From the NCBI RefSeq assembly GCF_035481615.1, contig NZ_JAYKOT010000001.1:310001-374000 (forward strand): a DNA stretch of 64,000 bases. The letters are read 5' to 3'. Positions 21,504 to 30,744 of the stretch are shown here, in pieces. Within the stretch, counting starts at the first letter, position 1; the number at the start of each line of letters is the position of its first letter. This DNA comes from Citroniella saccharovorans. Its GTDB lineage: Bacteria; Bacillota; Clostridia; Tissierellales; Peptoniphilaceae. Under the pieces are notes generated by a model that was not told the origin of the DNA, did no database searches, and worked only from the letters and a program-made list of their open reading frames with translations. The translations under genes were made by a program, and so were the position numbers.

Positions 21504-24062
21504 ATGAAATTAATTAGAAGCCTTAGTTTAAATTATTTAAAAAAGAATAAAAAGAGAACGTTAATGACTATCTTTGCAATATGTCTTTCAGCAGCTCTTA
21601 TATTTACTGTATTAAATATGGTTTATGTACTTAGAACTTCCTTGATTGACTATGTAAAAACTGGAGAAGGTGAATTTAATTTTAAGTATGAAAATGCTTC
21701 TTCTTATATTGATACTTTAAAGATAAATAGAGATGTTGATGGAAACTTGGGAGTTTTAAATTTTCTAGGATCTAGTAGGTCAAAATCTAAAAATGAATAT
21801 AAACCCTATCTTGCCCTATATTCTGCTGATAGTGATTCACTAAAAAGGTTTAATTTTAAACTAAAAGAAGGAAGGTTAGCTCAAAATAGAAATGAAGTCA
21901 TAATTCCAGATACCCTAAATTTATATGGCAAGTTAAATTTAAAGCTTGGTGATTATATTGATTTAGACTATATTGAAAGATTTTCAGACGAAGGGAAAAT
22001 AGAAAGAGGATATCTTAGAGATGGTGAAAAATTTAAAAGTCTAGATAGAAGTGAAAGGCTGAAAGTTGTAGGTATAGTAGATAGATTTACTAGCCAGATA
22101 GAGAGTTTTGATGATGCAGCTTTTACCTTGATTACTAAAGATTCTGATAAGGACAAGGTAGTATCTAAGGATGCTTATTTTTCATTTAAAAGCGTAGATG
22201 ATTATTATAAAAAGCTTGAAAATATTTTTTCAGATGATGCCGATAATGTAATTATAAATTCACCCCTAATTAAACTTCAAAGTTATAAAAGTGAAGATAG
22301 TGAGATGAAGATGATTTTAGCTTTAGGAATTTTTCTAGTTTTTATTATAGTAATTAGTTCTATAGCAATTATTGGGAGTTCATTTTCTATATCAACTGTT
22401 GAAAAGAAAAAAGAGTATGGAATTTTGAAGAGCCTCGGTGCTAGAGATAAGGATTTAGCCCACGGTTTAAGGTTTGAAGGCTTAGTTTTGGGGCTTGTTG
22501 GTAGTATTTTTGGAGTTATTTTAGGACTTTTAGCTTCATTTATAGTAAGCGCTGTTATAAATAGTCTTTTAGTTAATTTTATTAGTGGTATGGGGATTAA
22601 ATTTAAAATAAGTTTAATTGCTTTAATGGTAGCATTTTCCCTAGGCGTAATCACATCTTTAATATCTAGTAGTAGGCAGGTAATTAGTATTAAAAAAATT
22701 AGTCCAATAGAGGCAATAAAGGGAACAAGCGATATACTTATTAGAAAAAAAGATGTTAAAATTCCAAAATTCATTTCTTCTATATTTGGCATTGGTGGAG
22801 AAATTTCCTATAAGAATATGAAGAGGAATAGGAAGAGATATAGGGCAAGTGTTATAGCTATATCAATATCTATCATAGTTTTTATATCTATCTACTCTCT
22901 TGTAAGTCAGCTTGAGAAGAGTGTTAGATTGGAGCATGCCTATAAAAATTACAATTTGGTAAGTTATATTAATAGGTCTACTAATGAAACTGATAATGGT
23001 AGTATTGATGAGTATAGAAAAAATCTAGACAAATTAGTAAAATCAGTTATTGAGGATGAAGAATATTCAATAGTTAAAAGATTTTATGCTTATATGGAAA
23101 CTAAGTATTTAAGTGAAGATTTGTTAAAGTTTTTTCAGGAAAAACAAGGCTATAGTAAAGATGATAAAAGTATAGGTATAACTATAAATGTACTTGATGA
23201 TAAGTCATTTGAAAAGACATTAAAGGAAAATGGCTTAAAAGGTAATGGATTATATCTTGCTTGTAATGAGTATTTTATAAAGACAGATGATGGCAAAAAA
23301 TATTCTTTTAAATCATTTAAGGACAAAAGTATTTCATATAGCTACGATCAAAATAACTATAGGAATGAAGAAATAGAAAATCCAATTTCTTTTAAGGAAG
23401 ATGTAAATTTAGAATTTATAAAAAAAGTTCCTATAGGATTTGATGAGAGAGATGGCAATAGGGGAATTAATTTAATTGTAAAAGAGTCAGATTTTAAAGA
23501 AAATCCTATATTTTCAGATGAAGTGCTCTATATAAATTCTATTAATCCACATAGTACTTTAGATAAAATTGCTGACTATGAAAGAATATCAGAGACTGAA
23601 AAAATGTATTTTGATAATTTGGATGAGGCCCGTAAGATGAGAAATAATATTCTTACAATTTTAAAAATCCTTAGCTATGGTTTTATAATAGTTATTAGTT
23701 TAATTGGAATTACCAATATTTTCAATGCTGTTTCTGCAAGTATTATTCTTAAAAAAAGAGAGTTTGCATCTCTTTTATCTTATGGTATGACAAATAAACA
23801 GTTTAAAAAAATGAATTTATTGGAGGGGATATTTATTTCCTCTAGGGCACTTTTAATTGGACTACCTATTGGAATACTATTTTCTATTATTATAAATATT
23901 ATTATAAGGAGAAACTTGGAGCTTCAATATTCTTTTCCACTTGGAGCAGTAGTTATTTGTATAATTTTGGCTTTTGCTTTAGCCCTATCTATAAGTAGCT
24001 ATCAATTATCTAAAATAAAAGCCGAAAATATTATAGAAAATATAAGACTAGAAAATATATAG
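21504..24062 (+). CDS. Large FtsX-type ABC permease of Bce-like module 2
   Basis: An 852-residue membrane protein. A first hydrophobic segment (about 17-40) is followed by an outside domain to about 255, three segments (about 258-385, with the FtsX motif EKKKEYGILKSLGA), a second anchor (about 447-467), an outside domain to about 715, and three final segments carrying ILKKREFASLLSYGMT. The two-fold FtsX repeat is therefore clear. It is similar in layout to the permease at 14447 but diverged in sequence. With the ATPase it probably exports or detaches membrane-active compounds. Confidence 0.92.
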   Translation: MKLIRSLSLNYLKKNKKRTLMTIFAICLSAALIFTVLNMVYVLRTSLIDYVKTGEGEFNFKYENASSYIDTLKINRDVDGNLGVLNFLGSSRSKSKNEYKPYLALYSADSDSLKRFNFKLKEGRLAQNRNEVIIPDTLNLYGKLNLKLGDYIDLDYIERFSDEGKIERGYLRDGEKFKSLDRSERLKVVGIVDRFTSQIESFDDAAFTLITKDSDKDKVVSKDAYFSFKSVDDYYKKLENIFSDDADNVIINSPLIKLQSYKSEDSEMKMILALGIFLVFIIVISSIAIIGSSFSISTVEKKKEYGILKSLGARDKDLAHGLRFEGLVLGLVGSIFGVILGLLASFIVSAVINSLLVNFISGMGIKFKISLIALMVAFSLGVITSLISSSRQVISIKKISPIEAIKGTSDILIRKKDVKIPKFISSIFGIGGEISYKNMKRNRKRYRASVIAISISIIVFISIYSLVSQLEKSVRLEHAYKNYNLVSYINRSTNETDNGSIDEYRKNLDKLVKSVIEDEEYSIVKRFYAYMETKYLSEDLLKFFQEKQGYSKDDKSIGITINVLDDKSFEKTLKENGLKGNGLYLACNEYFIKTDDGKKYSFKSFKDKSISYSYDQNNYRNEEIENPISFKEDVNLEFIKKVPIGFDERDGNRGINLIVKESDFKENPIFSDEVLYINSINPHSTLDKIADYERISETEKMYFDNLDEARKMRNNILTILKILSYGFIIVISLIGITNIFNAVSASIILKKREFASLLSYGMTNKQFKKMNLLEGIFISSRALLIGLPIGILFSIIINIIIRRNLELQYSFPLGAVVICIILAFALALSISSYQLSKIKAENIIENIRLENI

Positions 24063-24074
24063 TATAATAGAGTT

Positions 24075-24710
24075 ATGATAAGGATAATTTTAGTGGAAGA
24101 TGAACTAGCTATAAGAAAAGCTTTAGAAATAAAACTTGAAAATTTGTATGACTTTAAAACTTATTCTTCCTTTGAAGAAGCTAAAGATCTAAATCTTAGG
24201 GACATAGACCTAGTTTTATTGGATATAAGTTTAAAAGACGGGTCAGGTCTTGATCTTTATAAAATATATAAGATGCAAAAAGATATTAGGGTAATTTTTC
24301 TAACAGCAAATGATGAGGAAGAGACAATTGTTAAGGCTTTTGATATGGGAGCAGATGACTATTTAACTAAGCCATTTAAGATGGGGGAACTTTTGGCTAG
24401 AATAAAAAAGCTTTTTCCAAAGGTCATTAAATTTAAAAGTATTGTTATAGATACTGATAAAAAAGAAGTTTATAAGGCAGGGGAAAAAATTAAACTAAGC
24501 CCTAGAGAGTATGATCTCTTTTTATATTTTGTAGAAAATAAAAATATTGTTATTGAAAGACAGTCGCTTTTTAAACTTTGGGAAGAAGATGATATCTTTA
24601 TAAATGACAACACCTTGAGCGTAAATGTTAAGAGATTAAGGGAAAAACTTAATTTATCTTCTCTAAGGACGGTAAAAAATGTGGGGTATGTTTTAGATGA
24701 AAAAAGTTAG
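24075..24710 (+). CDS. OmpR/PhoB-family response regulator of Bce-like module 2
   Basis: A 211-residue regulator. Receiver domain: acidic residues EDE at 8-10, phospho-acceptor Asp in LVLLDISLKDGSG, Thr in FLTAN, Lys in LTKPF. The winged-helix domain ends TVKNVGYVLDEK. The ribosome site is weak (AGAG), consistent with coupling to the permease gene 12 bases upstream. Candidate binding site: the TGTCACTT pair at 20774. The kinase gene overlaps its end by 14 bases. Confidence 0.94.
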   Translation: MIRIILVEDELAIRKALEIKLENLYDFKTYSSFEEAKDLNLRDIDLVLLDISLKDGSGLDLYKIYKMQKDIRVIFLTANDEEETIVKAFDMGADDYLTKPFKMGELLARIKKLFPKVIKFKSIVIDTDKKEVYKAGEKIKLSPREYDLFLYFVENKNIVIERQSLFKLWEEDDIFINDNTLSVNVKRLREKLNLSSLRTVKNVGYVLDEKS

Positions 24711-25872
24711 AAAAAAGACTATATTTATAGTTATTCTTTTTTCCTTACTTACTTTTAGCCTTTTATTTGCTTTAAGAAATATTTATGTAAGTAAATTAAA
24801 TAATAAATTTGCTGGACTTATCTATGAGCTTAAAAAATCTCACCCAGAAATTGATATAAGTAGCCTAATTAAGTTAAGTGGTAAGGATGCAAAAAGTTTG
24901 GATCTAAAAAAGTATGGGATTTATGATGGAGAAATTTTTGATTTAAGCGATATAAGACCTTTTGAAATATTTTCCATTTCATTGATAATTTTTTTAATAG
25001 TAGCCTTTTTCATTATTTTAAATAGAATTTATAAAAGTTATACAAAAAGAAATATAGAAAAGCTTATTAAAAATGTTGAGAAAATAAATAGGGGGATATA
25101 CGACCTAAGCCTTAAAAATGAAGATGATGATTTTTCTATTCTGGAAAATGGACTTTATAAAGTTACTATTAAGTTAAAGGAAGAAGCAGAAAATTCTAAA
25201 TTTGCCAGAGACAAGTTAAAACTAGACTTAGAAAATATATCCCATCAGATTAAAAATCCCCTCACATCTATAAATCTTCTTATAGAAAATTTAAATGATG
25301 AAGAATTTGACCAGGAAAAAAGAAAAGAGATTTTATCTTATTTGAAACTTGAGGTAGACCATATAACTGATTTAATACTTTTACTTTTAAATGAGGCTGT
25401 AGTTACTTCAAAAACACTAGATTTCAAAAAGAAGGAAATAAAACTTCTAGATCTTTTAATGGATGTAGAAAAAGTTTTAAATCCGATAATTAAGAAAAAT
25501 AATATAGAAATTATAAGTAATTTAGAAAGTCAAAGTATAATTGGAGATTATAGGTGGGAGAAAGAGGCTTATGTAAATCTTTTAAAAAATGCTATCGAAC
25601 ATTCTTTAGAAAGAGATATTCACATAAGTGCAAGAGTAGAGCCAACATACACTGAAATTTTAATTTCCAACAGGGCAAAGCCATTAAATAAGCCATTACA
25701 AGAAAAGATTTTTGATAGGTATTATAAACTAATGTCTACAAATACAAATTATGGAATAGGATTAAATTTATGTAAATCTATAATTGAGGAAGACGGCGGA
25801 AAGATAAGCTGTGAGTATGCTGACGGTAATATTTCATTTAATATAAAATATTACAAGCAATTAAGTATATAG
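24697..25872 (+). CDS. Sensor histidine kinase of Bce-like module 2
   Basis: A 391-residue membrane kinase with hydrophobic segments at about 9-26 and 87-110 and a short outside region of about 60 residues. Phospho-acceptor His lies in ISHQIKNPLTSINLL; N-box NLLKNAIEHS; G-box NYGIGLNLCKSI. Overlap with the regulator indicates translational coupling. The short sensor loop is typical of kinases that take their signal from the partner transporter rather than from the ligand. Confidence 0.94.
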   Translation: MKKVRKKTIFIVILFSLLTFSLLFALRNIYVSKLNNKFAGLIYELKKSHPEIDISSLIKLSGKDAKSLDLKKYGIYDGEIFDLSDIRPFEIFSISLIIFLIVAFFIILNRIYKSYTKRNIEKLIKNVEKINRGIYDLSLKNEDDDFSILENGLYKVTIKLKEEAENSKFARDKLKLDLENISHQIKNPLTSINLLIENLNDEEFDQEKRKEILSYLKLEVDHITDLILLLLNEAVVTSKTLDFKKKEIKLLDLLMDVEKVLNPIIKKNNIEIISNLESQSIIGDYRWEKEAYVNLLKNAIEHSLERDIHISARVEPTYTEILISNRAKPLNKPLQEKIFDRYYKLMSTNTNYGIGLNLCKSIIEEDGGKISCEYADGNISFNIKYYKQLSI

Positions 25873-25893
25873 TAAAAAATTATTAGTAAATAG

Positions 25894-25918
25894 AAAACCA
25901 CCTTTTATAAGGTGGTTT
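25894..25918. terminator. Hairpin after module 2 (left copy)
   Basis: Stem AAAACCACC / GGTGGTTT with loop TTTTATAA. It lacks its own T-run. A second copy of the same hairpin, followed by CATTTTTTATT, lies at 26115-26210 and is split by two insertions, suggesting one original terminator was duplicated (see repeat at 25921). Confidence 0.75.
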
Positions 25919-25920
25919 AG

Positions 25921-26110
25921 AGTGTAGACAAAATTCAAAAACGCTTATCCGACTGCAGAAACTGAGAAATTCTAAATCTCATAATCCTATAAATCAATAG
26001 CTCGCTAACGCTCAAACAGTTTGGCTTACGGGCGGATTATTTCAATTTGAATTTCTTACAATTTCTTTCGTATGGATCGCTAGCTTTTGGATTTTGCCAC
26101 TTTGTAAGCA
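25921..26110. repeat. 190-bp interspersed non-coding repeat, copy 1
   Basis: Matches 59966-60155 over its whole length with scattered substitutions; shared blocks include ACTGAGAAATTCTAAATCTC and AGCTCGCTAACGCTCAAACA. Near its ends CAAAATTCAAAA faces TTTTGGATTTTG; in copy 2 the same arms pair perfectly, and the C-to-T change here keeps a G-T (G-U in RNA) pair, so a folded RNA may be conserved. No open frame. Flanked by duplicated terminator hairpins. Confidence 0.88.
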
Positions 26111-26132
26111 ACATAAAACCACCTTTTCATAA

Positions 26133-26186
26133 TGAACTTACCCAAAAAAGTTGGACCTAGAAACAACTTTAAAGAAGGTCAGTTCA
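26133..26186. mobile_element. 54-bp remnant or mini-element with IS3-like ends
   Basis: Begins TGAACTTACCCAAAAAAGTT and ends AAGGTCAGTTCA. The ends form a 10-bp inverted repeat with one mismatch (TGAACTTACC / GGTCAGTTCA). 'TGAAC..ACCC.AAAAAGTT' resembles the terminal repeat of IS3/IS150-group elements. No transposase. It sits inside the right copy of the CCACC/GGTGG hairpin. Confidence 0.5.
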
Positions 26187-26210
26187 AAGTAAGGTGGTTT
26201 CATTTTTTAT

Positions 26211-26594
26211 TTAATTATTTTTTGAGCAATCAGAGCAGTAACCAAAAACCATAAACTTATGTGAGGTTATTTTAAAATTTTCATCCTCAGTTTCTATTGT
26301 ATCTGAAACTGGGCAGCCCTTAATTTCAAATTTTTTCTTACAATTTAAACAGATAGCGAAGTGTTTATGGGAATCTTCCTTAAGAATATAGTAAGTTCCC
26401 AAAGAGCCTGGAAGATCAGCTTTTAAAACCATGTTATTTTCTTCAAAAAATTCCATAGTCCTATAAACAGTTGATGGAAAAACATCAGCACCCATCTCCA
26501 AGAGCTTATTTCTAACCTCTAAACAGGATAGTGGCATAGTAGTATCCTTTAAAATCTCATAAATCAATCTTCTAATTCTTGTCATTCTTACCAT
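26211..26594 (-). CDS. zur: Fur-family zinc regulator (Zur)
   Basis: A 127-residue repressor. The winged-helix half (about 1-75) includes the DNA-recognition segment VFPSTVYRTMEFFEE. The metal half has HKHFAICLNCKKKFEI and a final CSDC; these CxxC pairs form the structural zinc site of the family. It is the last gene of the znuA-znuC-znuB operon and its ATG shares a base with the znuB stop. A 25-bp inverted repeat ahead of the operon (29354) is its likely operator, giving a negative feedback loop. Fur or PerR identity is less likely given the zinc importer context. Confidence 0.88.
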   Translation of the reverse strand: MVRMTRIRRLIYEILKDTTMPLSCLEVRNKLLEMGADVFPSTVYRTMEFFEENNMVLKADLPGSLGTYYILKEDSHKHFAICLNCKKKFEIKGCPVSDTIETEDENFKITSHKFMVFGYCSDCSKNN

Positions 26595-27388
26595 TATTTA
26601 CCCCTCCTAAATATCGTAAGTATTATATATAAAATACAGTTTAATAAAACAATAGTTGAACCTGGTTTTAAGTCCAAGTAAAAAGACATAAATAAACCTA
26701 GCTCTATGGTTATAAGACCAATTAAAACTGATAAGAGATTTAGGCCCTTGTAACTTTTTGTAAGCTTTATACTTGAAGCAACTGGAAGAACTATTAAAGA
26801 ACTAACCATAAGCGTTCCCACACTCCTTGAAGCTATCGAAACAGTTAAGGCAGTTAAAAATGTAAATAGACTATTAATTAGTTTCGTGTTTATCCCGCTT
26901 AATTCAGCAGAAGTTTGATCAACTGACAAATATAAAAGGTCTTTATAAAATATAAGCATAAAAATTAAGACCAATAAAAAAATAGCAATAGTGAAATAAA
27001 ATTCCATGTCAGATATCATAACTATTGATCCAAATAAAAAGCTGGAAAGATTACTTGAATTTTTAGTTAGTCCAGACATAATACCTGCTATAGCAAGGGA
27101 AAAACTAAGGACAATAGAAATCGACATCTCTTCAAAAAATTTACTTTTTTTTCTAATAAATTCAATTAAAAAACTTGCCACAAGGCATGCAATAAAAGCT
27201 CCCAGTAGGGGATTAAATCCAAAAAATAGTCCTATTGTAACCCCTGCGAGAGAGGAGTGTGAAAGGGCATCTCCTATCATAGAAAGTCTTTTAACAACTA
27301 CATTGACACCAATTAGGGGAATAATTATTCCAAGCATAAAACCAACCAGAATTGCCCTTATCATAAAATCATAAGAAAAAATATCCAT
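26594..27388 (-). CDS. znuB: Zinc/manganese ABC importer permease (ZnuB-like)
   Basis: A 264-residue protein of the ABC-3 permease family with about eight to nine hydrophobic segments. Near the N-terminus GDALSHSSLAGVTIG is the family's conserved loop. It forms the membrane channel for zinc uptake with the ATPase upstream on the same strand. Start and stop codons overlap those of both neighbours by one base, so translation is coupled through the operon. Confidence 0.92.
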   Translation of the reverse strand: MDIFSYDFMIRAILVGFMLGIIIPLIGVNVVVKRLSMIGDALSHSSLAGVTIGLFFGFNPLLGAFIACLVASFLIEFIRKKSKFFEEMSISIVLSFSLAIAGIMSGLTKNSSNLSSFLFGSIVMISDMEFYFTIAIFLLVLIFMLIFYKDLLYLSVDQTSAELSGINTKLINSLFTFLTALTVSIASRSVGTLMVSSLIVLPVASSIKLTKSYKGLNLLSVLIGLITIELGLFMSFYLDLKPGSTIVLLNCILYIILTIFRRGK

Positions 27389-28098
27389 TAATTACCTCCA
27401 TGCTTATGCATATGACTTAATTCCTCTTTAAGACTACTTTTTGAAAGCTCAATTAAACTTCCATTTTCCAAACAGTAAAATTTATTGGCATCATCTATAA
27501 TACTTCTAACATCGTGAGAAATAGCAAGAATGGTAAGATTATTATCTCTATTTACCATCTTAACTATCTTGTGAAATTTATCCCTCGATATTTCATCTAA
27601 ATTACTAGTTGGCTCATCTAATATTAAAAGATCAGGTTTTTTTATGAGAGCATTAGCAAGATAAACTTTTCTTTTCTCCCCTCCAGAAAGATCAGCAAGA
27701 GATTTTCTAAGTAAAGCCTCTCCATCAATAAGATTTAAATATTTTTTTATTTCATCTAGGACTATATTTTTAGATAATTTTTCCCTTTTAATTCTAGAAT
27801 ACATTCCAAGCTCCATAAACTCTTTAACCTCTATGGGAAACTCACTTTTTAAAAATTGAGAAACATAGGAAACTCTAGTATCCTTCAATAAAGATTCTAC
27901 TTTTTTTTCAAAAACAAAAATAGAACCCAAATTAGGCTTAAGTTTTCCTAAGATAAGCTTTAATATGGTAGATTTTCCAGCTCCATTATTTCCCATAATA
28001 ATAGCATAGTCGCCGGATTTAATATCTATATTTACATTTTTAAATAGATTTAGATCCCCATAAGAAAAGGCTAGATCTTTAGTCTTTACAACTTCCAT
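27388..28098 (-). CDS. znuC: Zinc/manganese ABC importer ATPase (ZnuC-like)
   Basis: A 236-residue ATPase with Walker A GNNGAGKST, Q-loop SYVSQF, signature LSGGEKRKVYLANAL, Walker B LLILDEPTSNLD and switch His AISHD. The C-terminal HMHKHGGN is His-rich, common in metal-importer ATPases. It lies between the binding-protein gene (45-base gap) and the permease. Confidence 0.92.
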   Translation of the reverse strand: MEVVKTKDLAFSYGDLNLFKNVNIDIKSGDYAIIMGNNGAGKSTILKLILGKLKPNLGSIFVFEKKVESLLKDTRVSYVSQFLKSEFPIEVKEFMELGMYSRIKREKLSKNIVLDEIKKYLNLIDGEALLRKSLADLSGGEKRKVYLANALIKKPDLLILDEPTSNLDEISRDKFHKIVKMVNRDNNLTILAISHDVRSIIDDANKFYCLENGSLIELSKSSLKEELSHMHKHGGN

Positions 28099-28143
28099 TA
28101 ACTCACCAAAACTTTCAATTAAATATACACTCTCTCACTTAAC

Positions 28144-29329
28144 TTAAATAGATTTTTTCAAATTTTCAAGATTTTCTTCCATAATAGAAAAATATTCTTT
28201 ATTAGCTTTAACTTGATCTACTGATCTAAACTCTAATGTATAAAGAGGAAGGATTTCAATAGAAGCTTCTTTTGCTATAGTTTCAGAAATTTTACTAGAA
28301 GATCCACCTTCGCTGTAGATAACCTTTATATCATTTTTTTTGATATATTCTATTACCTCTTTCATCCTAGTAGCAGATACTTCAGCTTCGGGAACAATTC
28401 CCTTAATTCCAATTTCATTTATTCCAAGTGGTTTAAATAGATAGGCAAAAGCTGAATGGCTAACAATAATATTCCTACCTTTAAGAGCTGATAGGTCTTT
28501 TTCATACCTTTCCTTTAAAGATTCTAATTTTTCAGTATTTATTTTTTTATTTTCTAAGAAGAAATCCTTATTTTCAGGAGACTTTTCACTTAGAACATCA
28601 GTTATTTTTTCAAAATAATCTTCTACTCCATCAAAAGATAAGAAAGTGTGTGGGTCGTATAGACCGTGATGGTGGTGATGATGATCTTCATCATGGTCAT
28701 CGTGATCGTCATGATCATCGTGATCATCTATTTCATCATGGTCATCGTGACCGTCATGATCGTCATGATTATCTTCATCATGGTCATCGTGATCGTCATG
28801 ATCATCTTCATCGTGGTCATCATGATCATCAATTCCATCATTATCATCGTCTTTATCATGATCATGATGGCTATCTTTCTCACCATTGTCATCTAAACCA
28901 AACTTAATTAAATCTTCTTCATCCATCTCATCAGATAGGACAACAATTTTTTCCTTAAAGTCCTTATCTTCCATGAGCTTTTTCGCTCCACTCTTCCATA
29001 CCCTTACCATTAATAAAAATTATATCGGCTTCTTGAAGTTTTTTCATCTCCTTAGGACCGATTTCAAAATCGTGCGGCTCAGACCCTTCTGGGATTAATA
29101 AATCATTTTCTATTTTATCGCCAGCAATTTTACTTGTAAAGTCGTAAATTGGATAAATTGAAGAGATAACCTTCAATTTTTCTTTACTATTCTTTTGATT
29201 TTTCGCTTGATTGTCTTCTGTTTCAATAGTTTTACTATCTTTATCTTTTGAACTAGATGGAAGATTAGTTTTAGTGCATCCAGTAAAAATAAAAATAAAA
29301 GCTAAGAATAAACTTAATATTTTTTTCAT
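28144..29329 (-). CDS. znuA: Zinc-binding lipoprotein (ZnuA-like), interrupted by a frameshift
   Basis: N-terminal part (ATG at 29329): lipoprotein signal ending FIFTGC, then SSIYPIYDFTSKIAG and the metal-site PHDFEIGPKEM. C-terminal part: an Asp/His-rich loop of about 80 residues, LYDPHTFLSF, and IIVSHSAFAYLFKPLG; a third His and a late acidic residue complete the usual zinc site of cluster A-I proteins. The join is at a T5 run on the plus strand (28979-28983); one base fewer gives EEWSEKLMEDKDF and a protein of about 394 residues. It captures Zn2+ outside the membrane for ZnuB/ZnuC. The loop, built of repeated DDHD units, is longer than is usual for the family. Confidence 0.88.
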
Positions 29330-29353
29330 CGTATAATCTCCTTATAAAATTAT

Positions 29354-29378
29354 TTTGCAAATGCGAATGATTTGCAAA
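29354..29378. promoter_or_regulatory. Zur operator
   Basis: Perfect 9-base inverted repeat TTTGCAAAT / ATTTGCAAA separated by GCGAATG. It lies between the -10 of the znu promoter and the znuA start, covering the expected transcription start. The architecture is that of Fur/Zur boxes. Confidence 0.82.
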
Positions 29379-29382
29379 ACAA

Positions 29383-29411
29383 ATTATAAGATAAAAAAAC
29401 AAATTTTACAA
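29383..29411 (-). promoter_or_regulatory. znu operon promoter
   Basis: On the minus strand: TTGTAA (29411-29406), a 17-base spacer, TATAAT (29388-29383). The Zur box begins 5 bases further downstream. Confidence 0.75.
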
Positions 29412-29670
29412 TACGTTTTTAGAAATTTTTTCATAAAAGTAAATTTTTTTCCTCAAAATTTTTTAAAAGCTAAAATTAATTTGTCTGACTAAAAATTTGT
29501 GGTTATTTCAAAAAATAGTCTAAGTAAAAATAAAGAAAATTTATATTAATTAAATAAAGAAAAAAATTCTAGCTAATTTGATTTTCTAAAATAAAAAGCT
29601 AATAGTTAGTAACTTTAAAAAAATAAGTATTTTATGTATAATTAAATCATAAAAAGAAGGGGTGAATTGT

Positions 29671-30090
29671 GTGAGAAAATCTTGGGAAGAATATTTTATG
29701 GAACTTGCAGAAAATGTTGCTACAAGAGGAACCTGTGATAGGGCCTATGTTGGATGCGTACTTGTAAATAGTGAAAATAGGATAGTTTCAACTGGATATA
29801 ATGGATCATTAAAGGGAAATCCTCACTGCGATGAAGCCGGACATTACTTAAGAGATGGTCACTGCATAAGGACTCTTCATGCCGAGATGAATGCTCTATT
29901 ATATTGTGCAAAAGAGGGAATTAAAGTAAATGGATGCATCTGTTATGTAACTCATTTTCCCTGCTTAAATTGTACTAAAGCTCTTATTCAAGCTGGCATT
30001 TCAAAAATATATTATAGAAATGGATATAGGATTGACGATTATGCTACCCAGCTTTTAAAACTTAATGGAATAAGTTACATTAAGCTTTAG
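29671..30090 (+). CDS. Deoxycytidylate deaminase (ComEB/dCMP deaminase family)
   Basis: A 139-residue zinc enzyme converting dCMP to dUMP for thymidylate synthesis. Zinc ligands are seen in TLHAEMNALL (His, catalytic Glu) and FPCLNCTKAL (two Cys). The substrate-loop GYNGSLKGNPHCDE is also typical. I choose GTG 29671 because AGAAGGGG ends at 29661, which would touch the in-frame GTG at 29662 but leaves 9 bases to 29671. A HAD-like gene follows after 17 bases. Confidence 0.92.
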   Translation: MRKSWEEYFMELAENVATRGTCDRAYVGCVLVNSENRIVSTGYNGSLKGNPHCDEAGHYLRDGHCIRTLHAEMNALLYCAKEGIKVNGCICYVTHFPCLNCTKALIQAGISKIYYRNGYRIDDYATQLLKLNGISYIKL

Positions 30091-30107
30091 ATCTGGAGGA
30101 AAGTAAT

Positions 30108-30744
30108 TTGAATATTTTTTTTGATCTTGATGGAACCCTCTTAGATTCCATGCCTATGTGGAATAATTTAGAAAGAGATTTTGTAGAGTCCTATGGAAAG
30201 GAAATAGATAACGAAAGTTTATGGCTTTTAAATTCTCTAACTGAAAAGGAAATGATAAAGTATTTAAGAGATGTACTGGAAATTGATTTTAACTATGAAG
30301 AAATAGAAAATTTTTTTTGAAAGAAAACTCTTTTGTGGCTATTCGAGAGATCTAAAGCTTAGGAAAGATGTTTTAGAGACTTTAGACTATCTAAAGTCAA
30401 AGGGTCACAATCTATCGCTTGCGACTATGACAGACTACAAATATTGCAAGCTCGCTATTGAAAGGTTTTCTCTAAATGATTATCTTGATTTTATACTAGC
30501 TCCAGATTTAATTGATCACTCCAAGTCAAGCCCAAAGTTTTTTGAATATGGGCTTAAGAAATATAATAACAATGAAAAATCTTACCTAGTTGACGATGCT
30601 TCTTACGCTTTAAAAGTAGCTAGGAAAGCCAACATAATTCCAATAGCTATTGAGGACAAAAATGGAAGGGAAGATTTTAATATGGCTAAGAGCCTATCTG
30701 ATTTTGCCATAAAAGAGATAGGAGACTTAAGAAATATTTTCTAA
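30108..30744 (+). CDS. HAD-superfamily phosphatase (phosphoglycolate phosphatase-like), interrupted by a frameshift
   Basis: Starts TTG after TGGAGGA. Motif I is IFFDLDGTLLDSMPMW; motif II is LATMTDY, with Thr in place of the common Ser; a conserved Lys appears in DHSKSSPKFF; motif III is YLVDDASYAL. The first frame stops at 30320 in a T8 run (30311-30318); one T fewer gives ENFFERKLFCGYSRDLK and a continuous protein of about 211 residues, normal for the beta-phosphoglucomutase/Gph group. Its substrate is unknown. Likely co-transcribed with the dCMP deaminase, so a nucleotide phosphatase role is possible. Confidence 0.82.

Noticed and set aside
22283..22792. 169-codon minus-strand frame within the module 2 permease
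   Set aside because: It lies entirely opposite a well-supported gene, with no ribosome site; its hydrophobicity mirrors the sense membrane segments.
28650..28907. His/Arg-rich and Met/Ile-rich plus-strand frames opposite the znuA loop
   Set aside because: They are the antisense readings of the repeated Asp/His codons; no ribosome site.
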